Origin: Firmicutes bacterium UBA2116
Lineage (GTDB): Bacteria > Bacillota > Clostridia > Tissierellales > Sedimentibacteraceae
Direction of reading: 5' to 3'
Assembly (NCBI GenBank): GCA_002331025.1
Contig: DCYG01000018.1
Location: forward strand, 1 to 44,174
DNA: 44,174 nt
Made by a program: the position numbers and the translations under genes
Notes under the pieces: generated by a model
Databases searched by the model: none
What the model saw: the letters and a program-made list of their open reading frames with translations, nothing else
Told to the model about the DNA's origin: nothing
Part shown: piece by piece, positions 32,902-40,816 of the stretch
Numbering within the stretch: position 1 is the first letter of the stretch
Layout: every line of letters begins with the position of its first letter

Positions 32902-32914
32902 CGGGATTTTATTG

Positions 32915-34732
32915 TTACTGCATCAAGCTTTCCAATAATTTTTCAAATTCTTCCTGCTGCTCTATCTCATAGGTACTTTTCTTATTATAATGTGTATGAA
33001 GCAGTTTATGAGATAAATGGCTGTTCGGCTCTTTTAAGAATTCTTCATATAGCTTGATTACTTCAGGGTTTTTATGAGATTTTCTCAATGGAAGCGACCT
33101 GTCAAGCTCATATAAAGCATCTGCTCGCTTCGATTTCGGGTTCACATCCAGACGTGCTTTAGCCGATACGTGAGATTGACCTCCACCGTGTACACAGCCG
33201 CCCGGACATGCCATTACTTCTATAAAGTGATATTGCTTTTCGCCATTTTTGACTGCATTTAGTACCTTGGCAGCATTGGCGGTACCGTGAGCTACGGCAA
33301 CCATAATTTCGGTATCCTTTCCTTCAATAGGCAGAACAACCGATGCTTCTTTTACTCCTTCTATACCTCTTACATTTTGATATTCTATATTCTCCAAATC
33401 CTTACCGGTCAATATATCGGCAACAGTACGAAGTGCTGCTTCCATAACTCCGCCTGTAGCACCGAATATTACGCCTGCTCCGGTATATTCGCCTAATATG
33501 CTGTCAGGATGCTCATCTGCCAATTTAGTAAAGTTTATTCTTGCCTGCTTTATCATATCGCCTAATTCTCTTGTAGTTATTGAGAAATCAACGTCTCTTA
33601 ATCCATCAACCTCCATTTCCGGCCTGTTTGCCTCTGTTTTCTTGGATGTACAAGGCATTACGGAAACGGAAACAATTTTCTTTGGATCAATTTCTTCCTT
33701 TTGTGCATAATAGGATTTAACTATTGCGCCAAACATTTGCTGGGGTGATTTGCATGTGGACAAATTGTCAAGAAAATCCGGATAATTAATTTCACAATAG
33801 CGAATCCATCCAGGTGAACAGGATGTAATCATTGGCAATTTACCGCCGTTTTTAACTCTGTTTAATAGTTCTGTTCCTTCTTCCAATATAGTTAAATCAG
33901 CAGAAAAATTAGTATCAAAAACCTTATCAAATCCAAGGCGTTTTAAGCTTGCAACCATTTTGCCCGTTACATCTGTTCCTACAGGCAATCCAAATTCTTC
34001 ACCTAATGATGCTCTGACACCGGGAGCTGTTTGGACAACAACAAATTTTTCCGGGTCATCTATTGCTTCCCAAACATCATCAATGTTTGTTCTTTCTCTT
34101 AAGGCCGCAACCGGACACGCTTGGATACACTGTCCGCAGTATACGCATGGTACATCCTTCATACTGTAATCAAATGCGGGAGCAACCTCTGTATTGAACC
34201 CCCTCCTGGTAAAATCCAGAATTCCGATTCCTTGAACATCTCTGCACGTGCTTACACATCTTCCGCATAAAATACATTTGCTGCCGTCTCTGATTATGGA
34301 ATGTGATAGATTATCTAATACCGATTCTCTTTTTTCACCTTCAAACTCAATATCCTTTATTCCCAATTCATCACACAGCTTTTGAAGCTCGCATGTTCCG
34401 TTTCTTAAACAGGTCAAGCATTCCCTGTTGTGATTTGCAAGGATTAATTCTACATTCATCCTTACTGCATTTCTAACCTTTGCAGTATTGGTTTTTACGT
34501 TCATTCCCTCCTGAACCTGAAGCACACAGGATGTAGGGAGATTTCTCATAGGAACTCCTTTTATGTCCACCTCTACAACACATACCCGGCAAGCAGCTAT
34601 TTCATTTATATCCTTTAAATAACAAAGTGTGGGTATGTCAATTCCTGCTTCCCTTGCTGCCATTAATACCGTATAATCTTTAGGAACACTTACTTGTATA
34701 CCATTTATGGTTAATTTAACTTTATCCAACAT
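32915..34732 (-). CDS. hydA: [FeFe] hydrogenase catalytic subunit (NAD-linked, HydA type)
   Basis: A 605-residue hydrogenase. An N-terminal [2Fe-2S] domain uses Cys37, 48, 51 and 69. Then come the His101/Cys105/Cys108/Cys114 cluster, two [4Fe-4S] motifs (Cys153-163 and Cys196-206) and the H-cluster domain: TSCSPGW (Cys305), MPCTSKK (Cys361) and MACPGGC (Cys509, Cys513). It reduces protons or oxidises H2 and, with the NuoE/NuoF-like partners, is expected to couple to NAD(H) and ferredoxin. ATG 34732 has AAGGCGG; the frame extends 21 codons upstream into hydB and is not used. Maturases HydEFG are not present. Confidence 0.95.
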   Translation of the reverse strand: MLDKVKLTINGIQVSVPKDYTVLMAAREAGIDIPTLCYLKDINEIAACRVCVVEVDIKGVPMRNLPTSCVLQVQEGMNVKTNTAKVRNAVRMNVELILANHNRECLTCLRNGTCELQKLCDELGIKDIEFEGEKRESVLDNLSHSIIRDGSKCILCGRCVSTCRDVQGIGILDFTRRGFNTEVAPAFDYSMKDVPCVYCGQCIQACPVAALRERTNIDDVWEAIDDPEKFVVVQTAPGVRASLGEEFGLPVGTDVTGKMVASLKRLGFDKVFDTNFSADLTILEEGTELLNRVKNGGKLPMITSCSPGWIRYCEINYPDFLDNLSTCKSPQQMFGAIVKSYYAQKEEIDPKKIVSVSVMPCTSKKTEANRPEMEVDGLRDVDFSITTRELGDMIKQARINFTKLADEHPDSILGEYTGAGVIFGATGGVMEAALRTVADILTGKDLENIEYQNVRGIEGVKEASVVLPIEGKDTEIMVAVAHGTANAAKVLNAVKNGEKQYHFIEVMACPGGCVHGGGQSHVSAKARLDVNPKSKRADALYELDRSLPLRKSHKNPEVIKLYEEFLKEPNSHLSHKLLHTHYNKKSTYEIEQQEEFEKLLESLMQ

Positions 34733-34745
34733 CAGCACCGCCTTT

Positions 34746-36536
34746 CTACTTTTTAATGATAGCATGGAAGGTACAAGAATCCATACATGCGCCACATTTT
34801 ATACATTTTTCCTGATTGATTATATGAACTTCCTTCACTTTTCCTTCAATTGCACCAACCGGACATATTCTTGAACATCTTGTACAGCCCTTGCAATCCA
34901 TCGTGATAATGTATTTAAGAAGTGATTGACAGACACCTGCCGGACACCTTTTTTCCTTTACATGTGCTTCATATTCATCTCTGAAATATTTCAATGTTGA
35001 CAATACCGGATTAGGAGCAGTTTGACCCAATCCGCATAAAGATGTTTCTTTAATGTTCGCTGACAATCTTTCGAGCTTGTCTAAATCCTCCATCGTTCCT
35101 TTACCTTCGGTGATTTTTTCGAGAATCTCAAGCATACGTTTTGTTCCTTCTCTGCAAGGAGTACATTTTCCGCATGATTCATCAACCGTAAAGTCAAGGA
35201 AAAATTTAGCTATATCAACCATACAGTTATCTTCATCCATAACAATCATACCGCCGGAACCCATCATTGATCCTACAGCAGTTAAATTTTCATAGTCGAT
35301 AGGTATATCCAGATGATCTTTGGTCAGACAGCCGCCTGACGGTCCTCCGGTCTGAACCGCTTTAAATTCTTTATGATTGGGACATCCGCCGCCTATATCA
35401 TATATAACTTCTCTTAAAGAGGTTCCCATGGGAACTTCAACTAATCCGGTATTGTTAATTTTACCTCCAAGGGCAAACACCTTTGTCCCCGGAGATTTTT
35501 CAGTTCCAAAGCTTTTAAACCATTCAGGACCATTCAGTATAATTTGAGGGACATTTGCCAACGTTTCAACATTATTGATTATAGTAGGTTTTCCCCATAA
35601 ACCTTTATTTGCCGGAAACGGAGGCTTGTTTCGTGACATACCTCTTTTACCTTCGATTGATTGCATCAAGGCAGTTTCCTCTCCGCAAACGAATGCACCT
35701 GCACCCAACCTGATTTCCACATCAAAATCAAAACCTGAATTGAACAGATTATTACCTAACAATCCCAGCAATTTTGCCTGCTTAATAGCTATTTCCAATC
35801 TGTGAACAGCTATCGGGTACTCGGCCCTTACATAAATAAATCCCTTGGTAGCTCCGATTGCATATCCGGCTATGGCCATTGCTTCTAAAACGGCATGTGG
35901 ATCCCCTTCAAGAACACTTCTGTCCATAAATGCTCCCGGATCGCCTTCATCGGCATTACATATGACATATTTTTGATCTGCTTTATTAGGTGCTGCAAAA
36001 CCCCATTTCATTCCTGTAGAAAAACCTGCTCCGCCTCTTCCCTTTAAACCGGAGTCTTTTACTAACTTTATAACCTCATCCGGGGTCATTTCGGTAAGCA
36101 CCTTACCTAGAGCCATGTAACCGTCTAATGCTATATATTCATTGATATTTTCCGGATTTATCACTCCGCAATTTCTTAAAGCTACTCTTTTCTGCTTTTT
36201 ATAGAAATCCACTTCACTCAGTGGTTTTATTTGCTCATTTTTAGCACTTTCATCATATAAATATTTTCTTACTATTCTTCCCTTAAGCAAATGCTCTTCT
36301 GCTATTTCGTCAACTCTTTCAACTGTCATCCTTGCATAAAATGTACCTTCGGGATAAATTATTACAATAGGACCTTCCTCACAAAGTCCGAAACAACCGG
36401 TTACGACAACCTGTACCTCGTTATCTAAGTTTAATTCCTTTATTTTATCTTCAAACCTTTTTTTAATCAAAGGAGACTTTGAAGAACTGCACCCTGTTCC
36501 GCCGCAAATCAAGACATGAGATCTGAAAATTTTCAT
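34746..36536 (-). CDS. hydB: NADH-binding hydrogenase subunit (NuoF/HydB type)
   Basis: A 596-residue diaphorase subunit. Residues 1-100 are a thioredoxin-like [2Fe-2S] domain (Cys11, 16, 48, 52). GRGGAGF (166-172) and NADEGDPGAFMDRS bind NADH and FMN. An SLBB domain follows and SCGKCTPCREG (near 458) with a later Cys binds a [4Fe-4S] cluster. The last 50 residues add two ferredoxin [4Fe-4S] motifs (CKGCTRCSRICP and CIKCGACMDSC). This is the layout of electron-bifurcating HydB. It is 13 bases before hydA and 14 after the small subunit. Confidence 0.95.
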   Translation of the reverse strand: MKIFRSHVLICGGTGCSSSKSPLIKKRFEDKIKELNLDNEVQVVVTGCFGLCEEGPIVIIYPEGTFYARMTVERVDEIAEEHLLKGRIVRKYLYDESAKNEQIKPLSEVDFYKKQKRVALRNCGVINPENINEYIALDGYMALGKVLTEMTPDEVIKLVKDSGLKGRGGAGFSTGMKWGFAAPNKADQKYVICNADEGDPGAFMDRSVLEGDPHAVLEAMAIAGYAIGATKGFIYVRAEYPIAVHRLEIAIKQAKLLGLLGNNLFNSGFDFDVEIRLGAGAFVCGEETALMQSIEGKRGMSRNKPPFPANKGLWGKPTIINNVETLANVPQIILNGPEWFKSFGTEKSPGTKVFALGGKINNTGLVEVPMGTSLREVIYDIGGGCPNHKEFKAVQTGGPSGGCLTKDHLDIPIDYENLTAVGSMMGSGGMIVMDEDNCMVDIAKFFLDFTVDESCGKCTPCREGTKRMLEILEKITEGKGTMEDLDKLERLSANIKETSLCGLGQTAPNPVLSTLKYFRDEYEAHVKEKRCPAGVCQSLLKYIITMDCKGCTRCSRICPVGAIEGKVKEVHIINQEKCIKCGACMDSCTFHAIIKK

Positions 36537-36550
36537 AACAATACCTCCAT

Positions 36551-36919
36551 TTACTGATTATCAGCACTAATTGTAAATTCACGCACAATTTTGTTATTTA
36601 CCAAGTGCTCTGATACAATTCTCTTTGCCTTGTCAGAATCAACATGAATATAGGTAACCTTTTCCTTATCTGCAGCGTAAACCTCAACGATCGGCTCATA
36701 GGTGCACATACCGATACATCCTGTTTGAACTACTTGAACATTTACCAAATTTCTCTTTGCTACCTCTTCTACAAATGTAGTCAATACAGGCCTGGCTCCG
36801 GCTGCAATTCCGCAGGTTGCCATACCAACAACCACCCTTGTATCTTTATCTGTATTTCTTAAGTCAACATTTTTTAATGCTTCTTCTCTTAATTTTTTTA
36901 ACTCTTCCAATGACTTCAT
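36551..36919 (-). CDS. Thioredoxin-like ferredoxin-fold hydrogenase small subunit (HydD-like)
   Basis: A 122-residue protein homologous to the N-terminal domain of HydB (VVQTGCIGMCTYEPIVEV). Only three cysteines exist (Cys36, Cys68, Cys72) where a [2Fe-2S] thioredoxin-like fold uses four, so a normal cluster is doubtful. The N-terminal 25 residues are helical and charged. A similar small subunit without cluster is described in the Acetobacterium hydrogenase (HydD), from memory. It lies between the NuoE-like and NuoF-like genes, 14 and 10 bases from them. Confidence 0.8.
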   Translation of the reverse strand: MKSLEELKKLREEALKNVDLRNTDKDTRVVVGMATCGIAAGARPVLTTFVEEVAKRNLVNVQVVQTGCIGMCTYEPIVEVYAADKEKVTYIHVDSDKAKRIVSEHLVNNKIVREFTISADNQ

Positions 36920-36929
36920 ATCTGTCCCC

Positions 36930-37418
36930 CTATTCTCTGTACTTTGAAATTATTTCCGGTATTTTGCTTGCTTCAAGCTTACCGTAGACGTCCTGATCAA
37001 TCATCATTACCGGGGCTAATCCACAGCATCCTAAGCATCTGGTGGCTTCAAGAGTAAATAAATTGTCGTCTGTCGTTCCACCGACCTTAATATTTAATTC
37101 CTTAGATAACTTGTCTAATACCTGTTGTGCACTTTTTACATAGCAGGCCGTTCCCAGACATACACCTATCTTATGCTTACCTTTTGGTTCAATTGAAAAT
37201 TGAGTATAAAAGGTAGCAACTCCATAAACCTCCGCAAGTGGTACATCTAACTCATGAGAAATAAATTTTTGAACTTCAATCGGCAGATATCCAAATATCT
37301 CTTGAGCTTCATGCAATGCCTGCATCAATACGCCCTGCGTATCTCTTTTAGAGTCAATATACTCCTTAAGCAGCAGAAACTGCTTTTCATTAAGTTTTAA
37401 ATCAAGTACTTTTGACAA
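36930..37418 (-). CDS. hydC: NuoE/HydC-type [2Fe-2S] hydrogenase subunit
   Basis: A 162-residue subunit of the 24 kDa NuoE family. Cluster ligands are Cys87 and Cys92 (VCLGTAC) and Cys128 and Cys132 (RCLGCCG). It passes electrons between HydB and HydA. I place the start at TTG 37418: the GGGAGG ribosome site lies seven bases upstream of it and inside the codons of the apparent ATG at 37433, which itself has no ribosome site. First gene of the operon. Confidence 0.93.
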   Translation of the reverse strand: MSKVLDLKLNEKQFLLLKEYIDSKRDTQGVLMQALHEAQEIFGYLPIEVQKFISHELDVPLAEVYGVATFYTQFSIEPKGKHKIGVCLGTACYVKSAQQVLDKLSKELNIKVGGTTDDNLFTLEATRCLGCCGLAPVMMIDQDVYGKLEASKIPEIISKYRE

Positions 37419-37462
37419 AATATAACCTCCCATAATATTATCAATATGTCAATATCGACTTC

Positions 37463-37491
37463 ATTATATTATTTTGTTAATAAAATGTCAA
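37463..37491 (-). promoter_or_regulatory. Hydrogenase operon promoter
   Basis: Minus-strand -35 TTGACA (37486-37491), 17-base spacer and -10 TATAAT (37463-37468): a perfect sigma-A promoter about 45 bases ahead of hydC. Confidence 0.88.
37474..37491. promoter_or_regulatory. Possible Rex operator over the hydrogenase -35
   Basis: TTGTTAA-taaa-ATGTCAA compared with the Rex consensus TTGTTAANNNNTTAACAA: the left half is perfect and the right half matches four of seven bases. The right half doubles as the -35 box, which would explain its drift. Rex is the NADH/NAD+ sensor that represses fermentative genes. Confidence 0.45.
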
Positions 37492-37510
37492 TGATTGTTT
37501 GTAAGCAGAT

Positions 37511-37595
37511 GACCCAAATCTTTGATTTGGTGTCAGTCGCTTATGCTGTATGCGAAAGCAGATGACCCAAATTTTAATTTGATGTCAGTCGCTTA
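37511..37595. repeat. Two tandem family A REP-like units
   Basis: Units GACCCAAATCTTTGATTTGG...CAGTCGCTTATGCTGTATGC (37511-37550) and GACCCAAATTTTAATTTGA...CAGTCGCTTATACTGTATG (37564-37599) lie head to tail between the hydrogenase promoter and the parB terminator, filling most of the 219-base gap. Confidence 0.75.
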
Positions 37596-37608
37596 TACTG
37601 TATGTGCA

Positions 37609-37642
37609 ATAAAAAAAGCTAATCCGGTTTATGGGATTAGCT
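37609..37642 (-). terminator. Terminator of the mnmE-to-parB operon
   Basis: Minus-strand AAGCTAATCC, eight-base loop, GGATTAGCTT followed by TTTTTATTGC, ten bases after the parB stop. Confidence 0.9.
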
Positions 37643-37652
37643 TAACATAAAA

Positions 37653-38501
37653 TTACGACTCTTCAATTTTTAACAAATCTAATATTCTGTTCAAATCTTC
37701 ATTATTTATATACTCTATTTCTATTTTACCCCTGTTCTTGTTTCGCTTAATATTCACTCTTGAAGAAAATCTATCTGTTAATAATTCTTCAATATATACT
37801 AAATATTTATCTTTTTCGGGTATTTGTTTTCTTCTTGGCTTCTTTGAATCTCTGACTAATTTTTCTACATCTCTTACACTTAAGCCCTCTTTTATAATTT
37901 TATCAGTTATTTCTATTTGTCTTTCCGGATGAAAGCTTAAAATTGCTCTTCCATGTCCTGCAGAAATTTCATTGGTTACTATTTTATTTTTTACATAATC
38001 ATCAAGGTTTGTTAATCTCATTATATTAGTTACGTACACTCTTGATTTACCAACTATGTTTGATACTTCTTCCTGTGTTATCCCGTAACGCTCCATAATA
38101 TAATCATAAGCATTAGCTTCATCGATAGGGTTTAAGTCCTCTCTCTGAATATTTTCTATAAGGGCTATTTCGGAAGCATTTCTGTTTTCCATATCCCTCA
38201 CTATGCAGGGTATGCTTTTTAAGTTCGCACTTTTACATGCTCTCCAACGTCTTTCCCCTGCTATAATAATGTATATATCTTTATCTTTTCTAACAATTAT
38301 AGGTTGAATTACTCCGTATTTTTTAATGGATTCAGCCAGCTCATCAAGCTTATCCTGTTCAAATACCTTACGTGGCTGATTCGGATTCGGACTTATTAAA
38401 TTAATATCTATATCTTCAATTCTCTGATTGTCTTCTTTTTCTAAATCCTCAGGTATCAATGCCGATAATCCTTTGCCTAAGGCCTTTCTTTTAAGTGCCA
38501 T
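37653..38501 (-). CDS. parB: Chromosome partitioning protein ParB (Spo0J)
   Basis: A 282-residue CTPase clamp that loads at parS and organises the origin region. The N-terminal LISPNPNQPRKVFE and AGERRWRACK blocks (CTP pocket), ENIQREDLNPIDEANAY and the helix-turn-helix TQEEVSNIVGKSRVYVTNIMRL are all visible. A C-terminal dimerisation domain follows. It is directly downstream of soj (10 bases) and the last gene of the operon. Confidence 0.95.
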   Translation of the reverse strand: MALKRKALGKGLSALIPEDLEKEDNQRIEDIDINLISPNPNQPRKVFEQDKLDELAESIKKYGVIQPIIVRKDKDIYIIIAGERRWRACKSANLKSIPCIVRDMENRNASEIALIENIQREDLNPIDEANAYDYIMERYGITQEEVSNIVGKSRVYVTNIMRLTNLDDYVKNKIVTNEISAGHGRAILSFHPERQIEITDKIIKEGLSVRDVEKLVRDSKKPRRKQIPEKDKYLVYIEELLTDRFSSRVNIKRNKNRGKIEIEYINNEDLNRILDLLKIEES

Positions 38502-38511
38502 GGTAACCTCC

Positions 38512-39273
38512 TTAATTGTTTTTAATTAATTCTTCTGCCAATTTTACGTAAGCTTCACTACCTTTTGATTTATCATCATACAGCATGATCGGTTGACCGA
38601 AGCTTGGAGCTTCAGCTAATCTTACACTTCTTGGGATAACTGTTCTGTATACTTTATCCTTAAAATATTTTTTGACCTCTTCTACCACCTGTATGGAAAG
38701 ATTTGTTCTTCCGTCGAACATATTTAATAGAACGCCTTCTATTTCCAATTTGGGATTCAAGTTTTTTCTGACTAATTTTACGGTATCAATAAGTTGTCCG
38801 ACTCCTTCCAAAGAATAGTATTCACACTGTATCGGAATCAATACTGTGTCAGATGCTGTCAGTGCATTCAACGATAATAAGCCAAGTGACGGCGGGCAGT
38901 CAATTATTATAAAGTCATAGGTATCATCCAATAAATTTATGGATTCTCTTAAGGTTTTTTCTCTGTACTTAGTATTTGTCAATTCTATTTCCGCACCGGC
39001 TAACTGAATATTTGCGGGAATTAAATCTAAATTTTCTATATCTGTCTTATGTATAACTTTATTTATGTCCGTATCTTCTATCAAAATGTCATATATGGTT
39101 AATTCTAAATTGTTTTTATCCAGACCGAATCCACTGCTTGAATTTCCCTGAGGGTCAATATCAATGCTTAAAACCTTTTTACCTTTTAAAGCTAATGCAG
39201 CACATAAGTTTACATTAGTAGTTGTTTTGCCAACTCCGCCTTTTTGATTGAAAATGCTTATTACCTTAGTCAC
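38512..39273 (-). CDS. soj: Chromosome partitioning ATPase Soj/ParA
   Basis: A 253-residue ParA-type ATPase. The deviant Walker A KGGVGKTTTNVN is at 11-22, Walker A' DIDPQGNSS near 38-46 and Walker B FIIIDCPPSLG near 117. It acts with ParB in origin segregation and can influence DnaA. The start is GTG 39273 after AAGGTGATATA. It lies 11 bases after the noc stop. Confidence 0.95.
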   Translation of the reverse strand: MTKVISIFNQKGGVGKTTTNVNLCAALALKGKKVLSIDIDPQGNSSSGFGLDKNNLELTIYDILIEDTDINKVIHKTDIENLDLIPANIQLAGAEIELTNTKYREKTLRESINLLDDTYDFIIIDCPPSLGLLSLNALTASDTVLIPIQCEYYSLEGVGQLIDTVKLVRKNLNPKLEIEGVLLNMFDGRTNLSIQVVEEVKKYFKDKVYRTVIPRSVRLAEAPSFGQPIMLYDDKSKGSEAYVKLAEELIKNN

Positions 39274-39284
39274 TATATCACCTT

Positions 39285-40073
39285 CTATATGCTTTTTTTA
39301 GGTATCCTTACTTTAATTTCAATGAACTCGTCAGACTCTTGCTGCTCAAATTTTGCTTCAATACCGGTTTTTACTATTTCATTGTAGGCATTTTTTATAG
39401 TATTTATATATATTTTATAATTAATAAAGTTTCTTACATAGCGCTTGTCCTTCATTTTCTTAATATTCAAATCTTCTGCAATTGAATTTACAAGCTTTTC
39501 TGTTTCACTTACATTTAAATCTTTCTTAACAATCTTTTCGAGAATGCTTAAAAGAACTTCCTCATCCTCTATTTTTAACAATGCTCTTGCATGACGTTCG
39601 GTTAATTTTGCTTCTCGGAGTTCCTTCTTGACCGAATCAGGAAGCTTTAAAATTCTCATTTTATTTGCTATCGTTGATTGAGATTTACCAAGCTTTTCTG
39701 CTAGCTGAGTTTGATTTAACCCAAAATCTTCAATCAATCTTTCGAAAGCCATTGCTTCTTCAATAAAATCCAGATCTTCCCTCTGCAGATTTTCAATTAA
39801 GGCCATTGCTGCGGATTCTTCTTCCTTAACCTCTATAACAACTGCAGGAATAGATTCCATCCTTAACAATTTAACAGCTTTTAACCGCCTTTCTCCTGCT
39901 ACCAATTCATAAATGTCATCATATATTTTTCTTACGGTTATCGGTTGAATTATGCCGTAGCTTTTAATCGATTGGCTTAATTCCTCTAAGCTTTTGTCAT
40001 CAAATACTTTTCTCGGTTGATTTTTATTAGGTATAATTTTGTTCACATCAATATTAATTATATTGCTTATCAA
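39285..40073 (-). CDS. noc: ParB-like nucleoid occlusion protein Noc
   Basis: A 262-residue ParB paralogue. It has the same NQPRKVFD, AGERRLKAVK and ENLQREDLDFIEEAMAF blocks and a helix-turn-helix (NQTQLAEKLGKSQSTIANKMRIL). Position between rsmG and soj is that of noc in Firmicutes; Noc blocks division over the nucleoid through Noc-binding sites. It lacks an obvious N-terminal amphipathic membrane helix of the Bacillus type, since the frame starts right before NIDVNKIIPNKNQ, so membrane action is uncertain. Start is TTG after GGGGGAG. Confidence 0.82.
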   Translation of the reverse strand: MISNIINIDVNKIIPNKNQPRKVFDDKSLEELSQSIKSYGIIQPITVRKIYDDIYELVAGERRLKAVKLLRMESIPAVVIEVKEEESAAMALIENLQREDLDFIEEAMAFERLIEDFGLNQTQLAEKLGKSQSTIANKMRILKLPDSVKKELREAKLTERHARALLKIEDEEVLLSILEKIVKKDLNVSETEKLVNSIAEDLNIKKMKDKRYVRNFINYKIYINTIKNAYNEIVKTGIEAKFEQQESDEFIEIKVRIPKKSI

Positions 40074-40086
40074 AGAATTCTCCCCC

Positions 40087-40800
40087 TTATACCAATGGTT
40101 CTTTACTTGGTTTTCCCGCTTTTCTCGGGTATTTTTTATCTGTTTCTTTTATTTTTTCTACTATAACTATTTTTCTGATGACATCCGTTCCCGGCAAATT
40201 AATTTCTTTAATTTCTTTAACGATCCCTCCAAGCTTTTTAACAGCATTTTCAGAATTTTCAATTTCCAAGGAAATATTTTCGCTCTTATATGCCGCAAAG
40301 TAACCTCCTTTTTTTACGAAAGGTAAGCAATACTCGCTCAGCACATTTAATGGAGCTACAGCCCTTGAAACACAGATGTCAAACTTCTCTCTGTAATTTT
40401 TATCTTGTCCGAAATCTTCTGCTCTGCCATGAATAAATTCCACATCATCAAGTAAAAGTTCATTTGAAACTATGGTTAAAAAATCTATTCTTTTCCGTAA
40501 GCTGTCTAAAAGAGTCACCTTATAATTATTGTTAACTATTTTTAAGGGCAATCCGGGAAATCCGCCCCCGGTACCAACATCTATAATACTCTTTTCTTCA
40601 TTGTAATTCCCTTCGTTCATCAGTAAGACACTGTCTAAGAAATGCTTCACATAAATATCTTCGTCATCTTCTATGGAAGTAATATTAATTTTCTGATTCC
40701 ATTCCTTCAACAAGTCCCGGTATTTAATAAATTTTCTTTCTGTTTCATCGTTATAGGGAATTTTAAGCTGTTTAAAGCCTTCATTCAATGTCTTAATCAA
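40087..40800 (-). CDS. rsmG: 16S rRNA (guanine-527-N7) methyltransferase RsmG
   Basis: A 237-residue SAM-dependent methyltransferase (GidB). The SAM site VGTGGGFPGLPLKI is at about 77-90, with the acidic end of strand 2 in VTLLDSLRKR and the catalytic block ISRAVAPL-like CVSRAVAPLNVL. The start codon is TTG with AGGAG upstream. It sits in the conserved mnmG-rsmG-noc order, 16 bases from mnmG. Confidence 0.95.
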   Translation of the reverse strand: MIKTLNEGFKQLKIPYNDETERKFIKYRDLLKEWNQKINITSIEDDEDIYVKHFLDSVLLMNEGNYNEEKSIIDVGTGGGFPGLPLKIVNNNYKVTLLDSLRKRIDFLTIVSNELLLDDVEFIHGRAEDFGQDKNYREKFDICVSRAVAPLNVLSEYCLPFVKKGGYFAAYKSENISLEIENSENAVKKLGGIVKEIKEINLPGTDVIRKIVIVEKIKETDKKYPRKAGKPSKEPLV

Positions 40801-40816
40801 AGGTATACTCCTAATA

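Noticed and set aside
34733..34795. Upstream extension of hydA by 21 codons
   Set aside because: The extension overlaps hydB, has no ribosome site, and the family N-terminus begins at the ATG at 34732.
37511..37595. Tandem repeat pair considered as a CRISPR remnant
   Set aside because: The units are palindromic REP-like sequences also found singly elsewhere, with no regular spacers, leader or cas genes.
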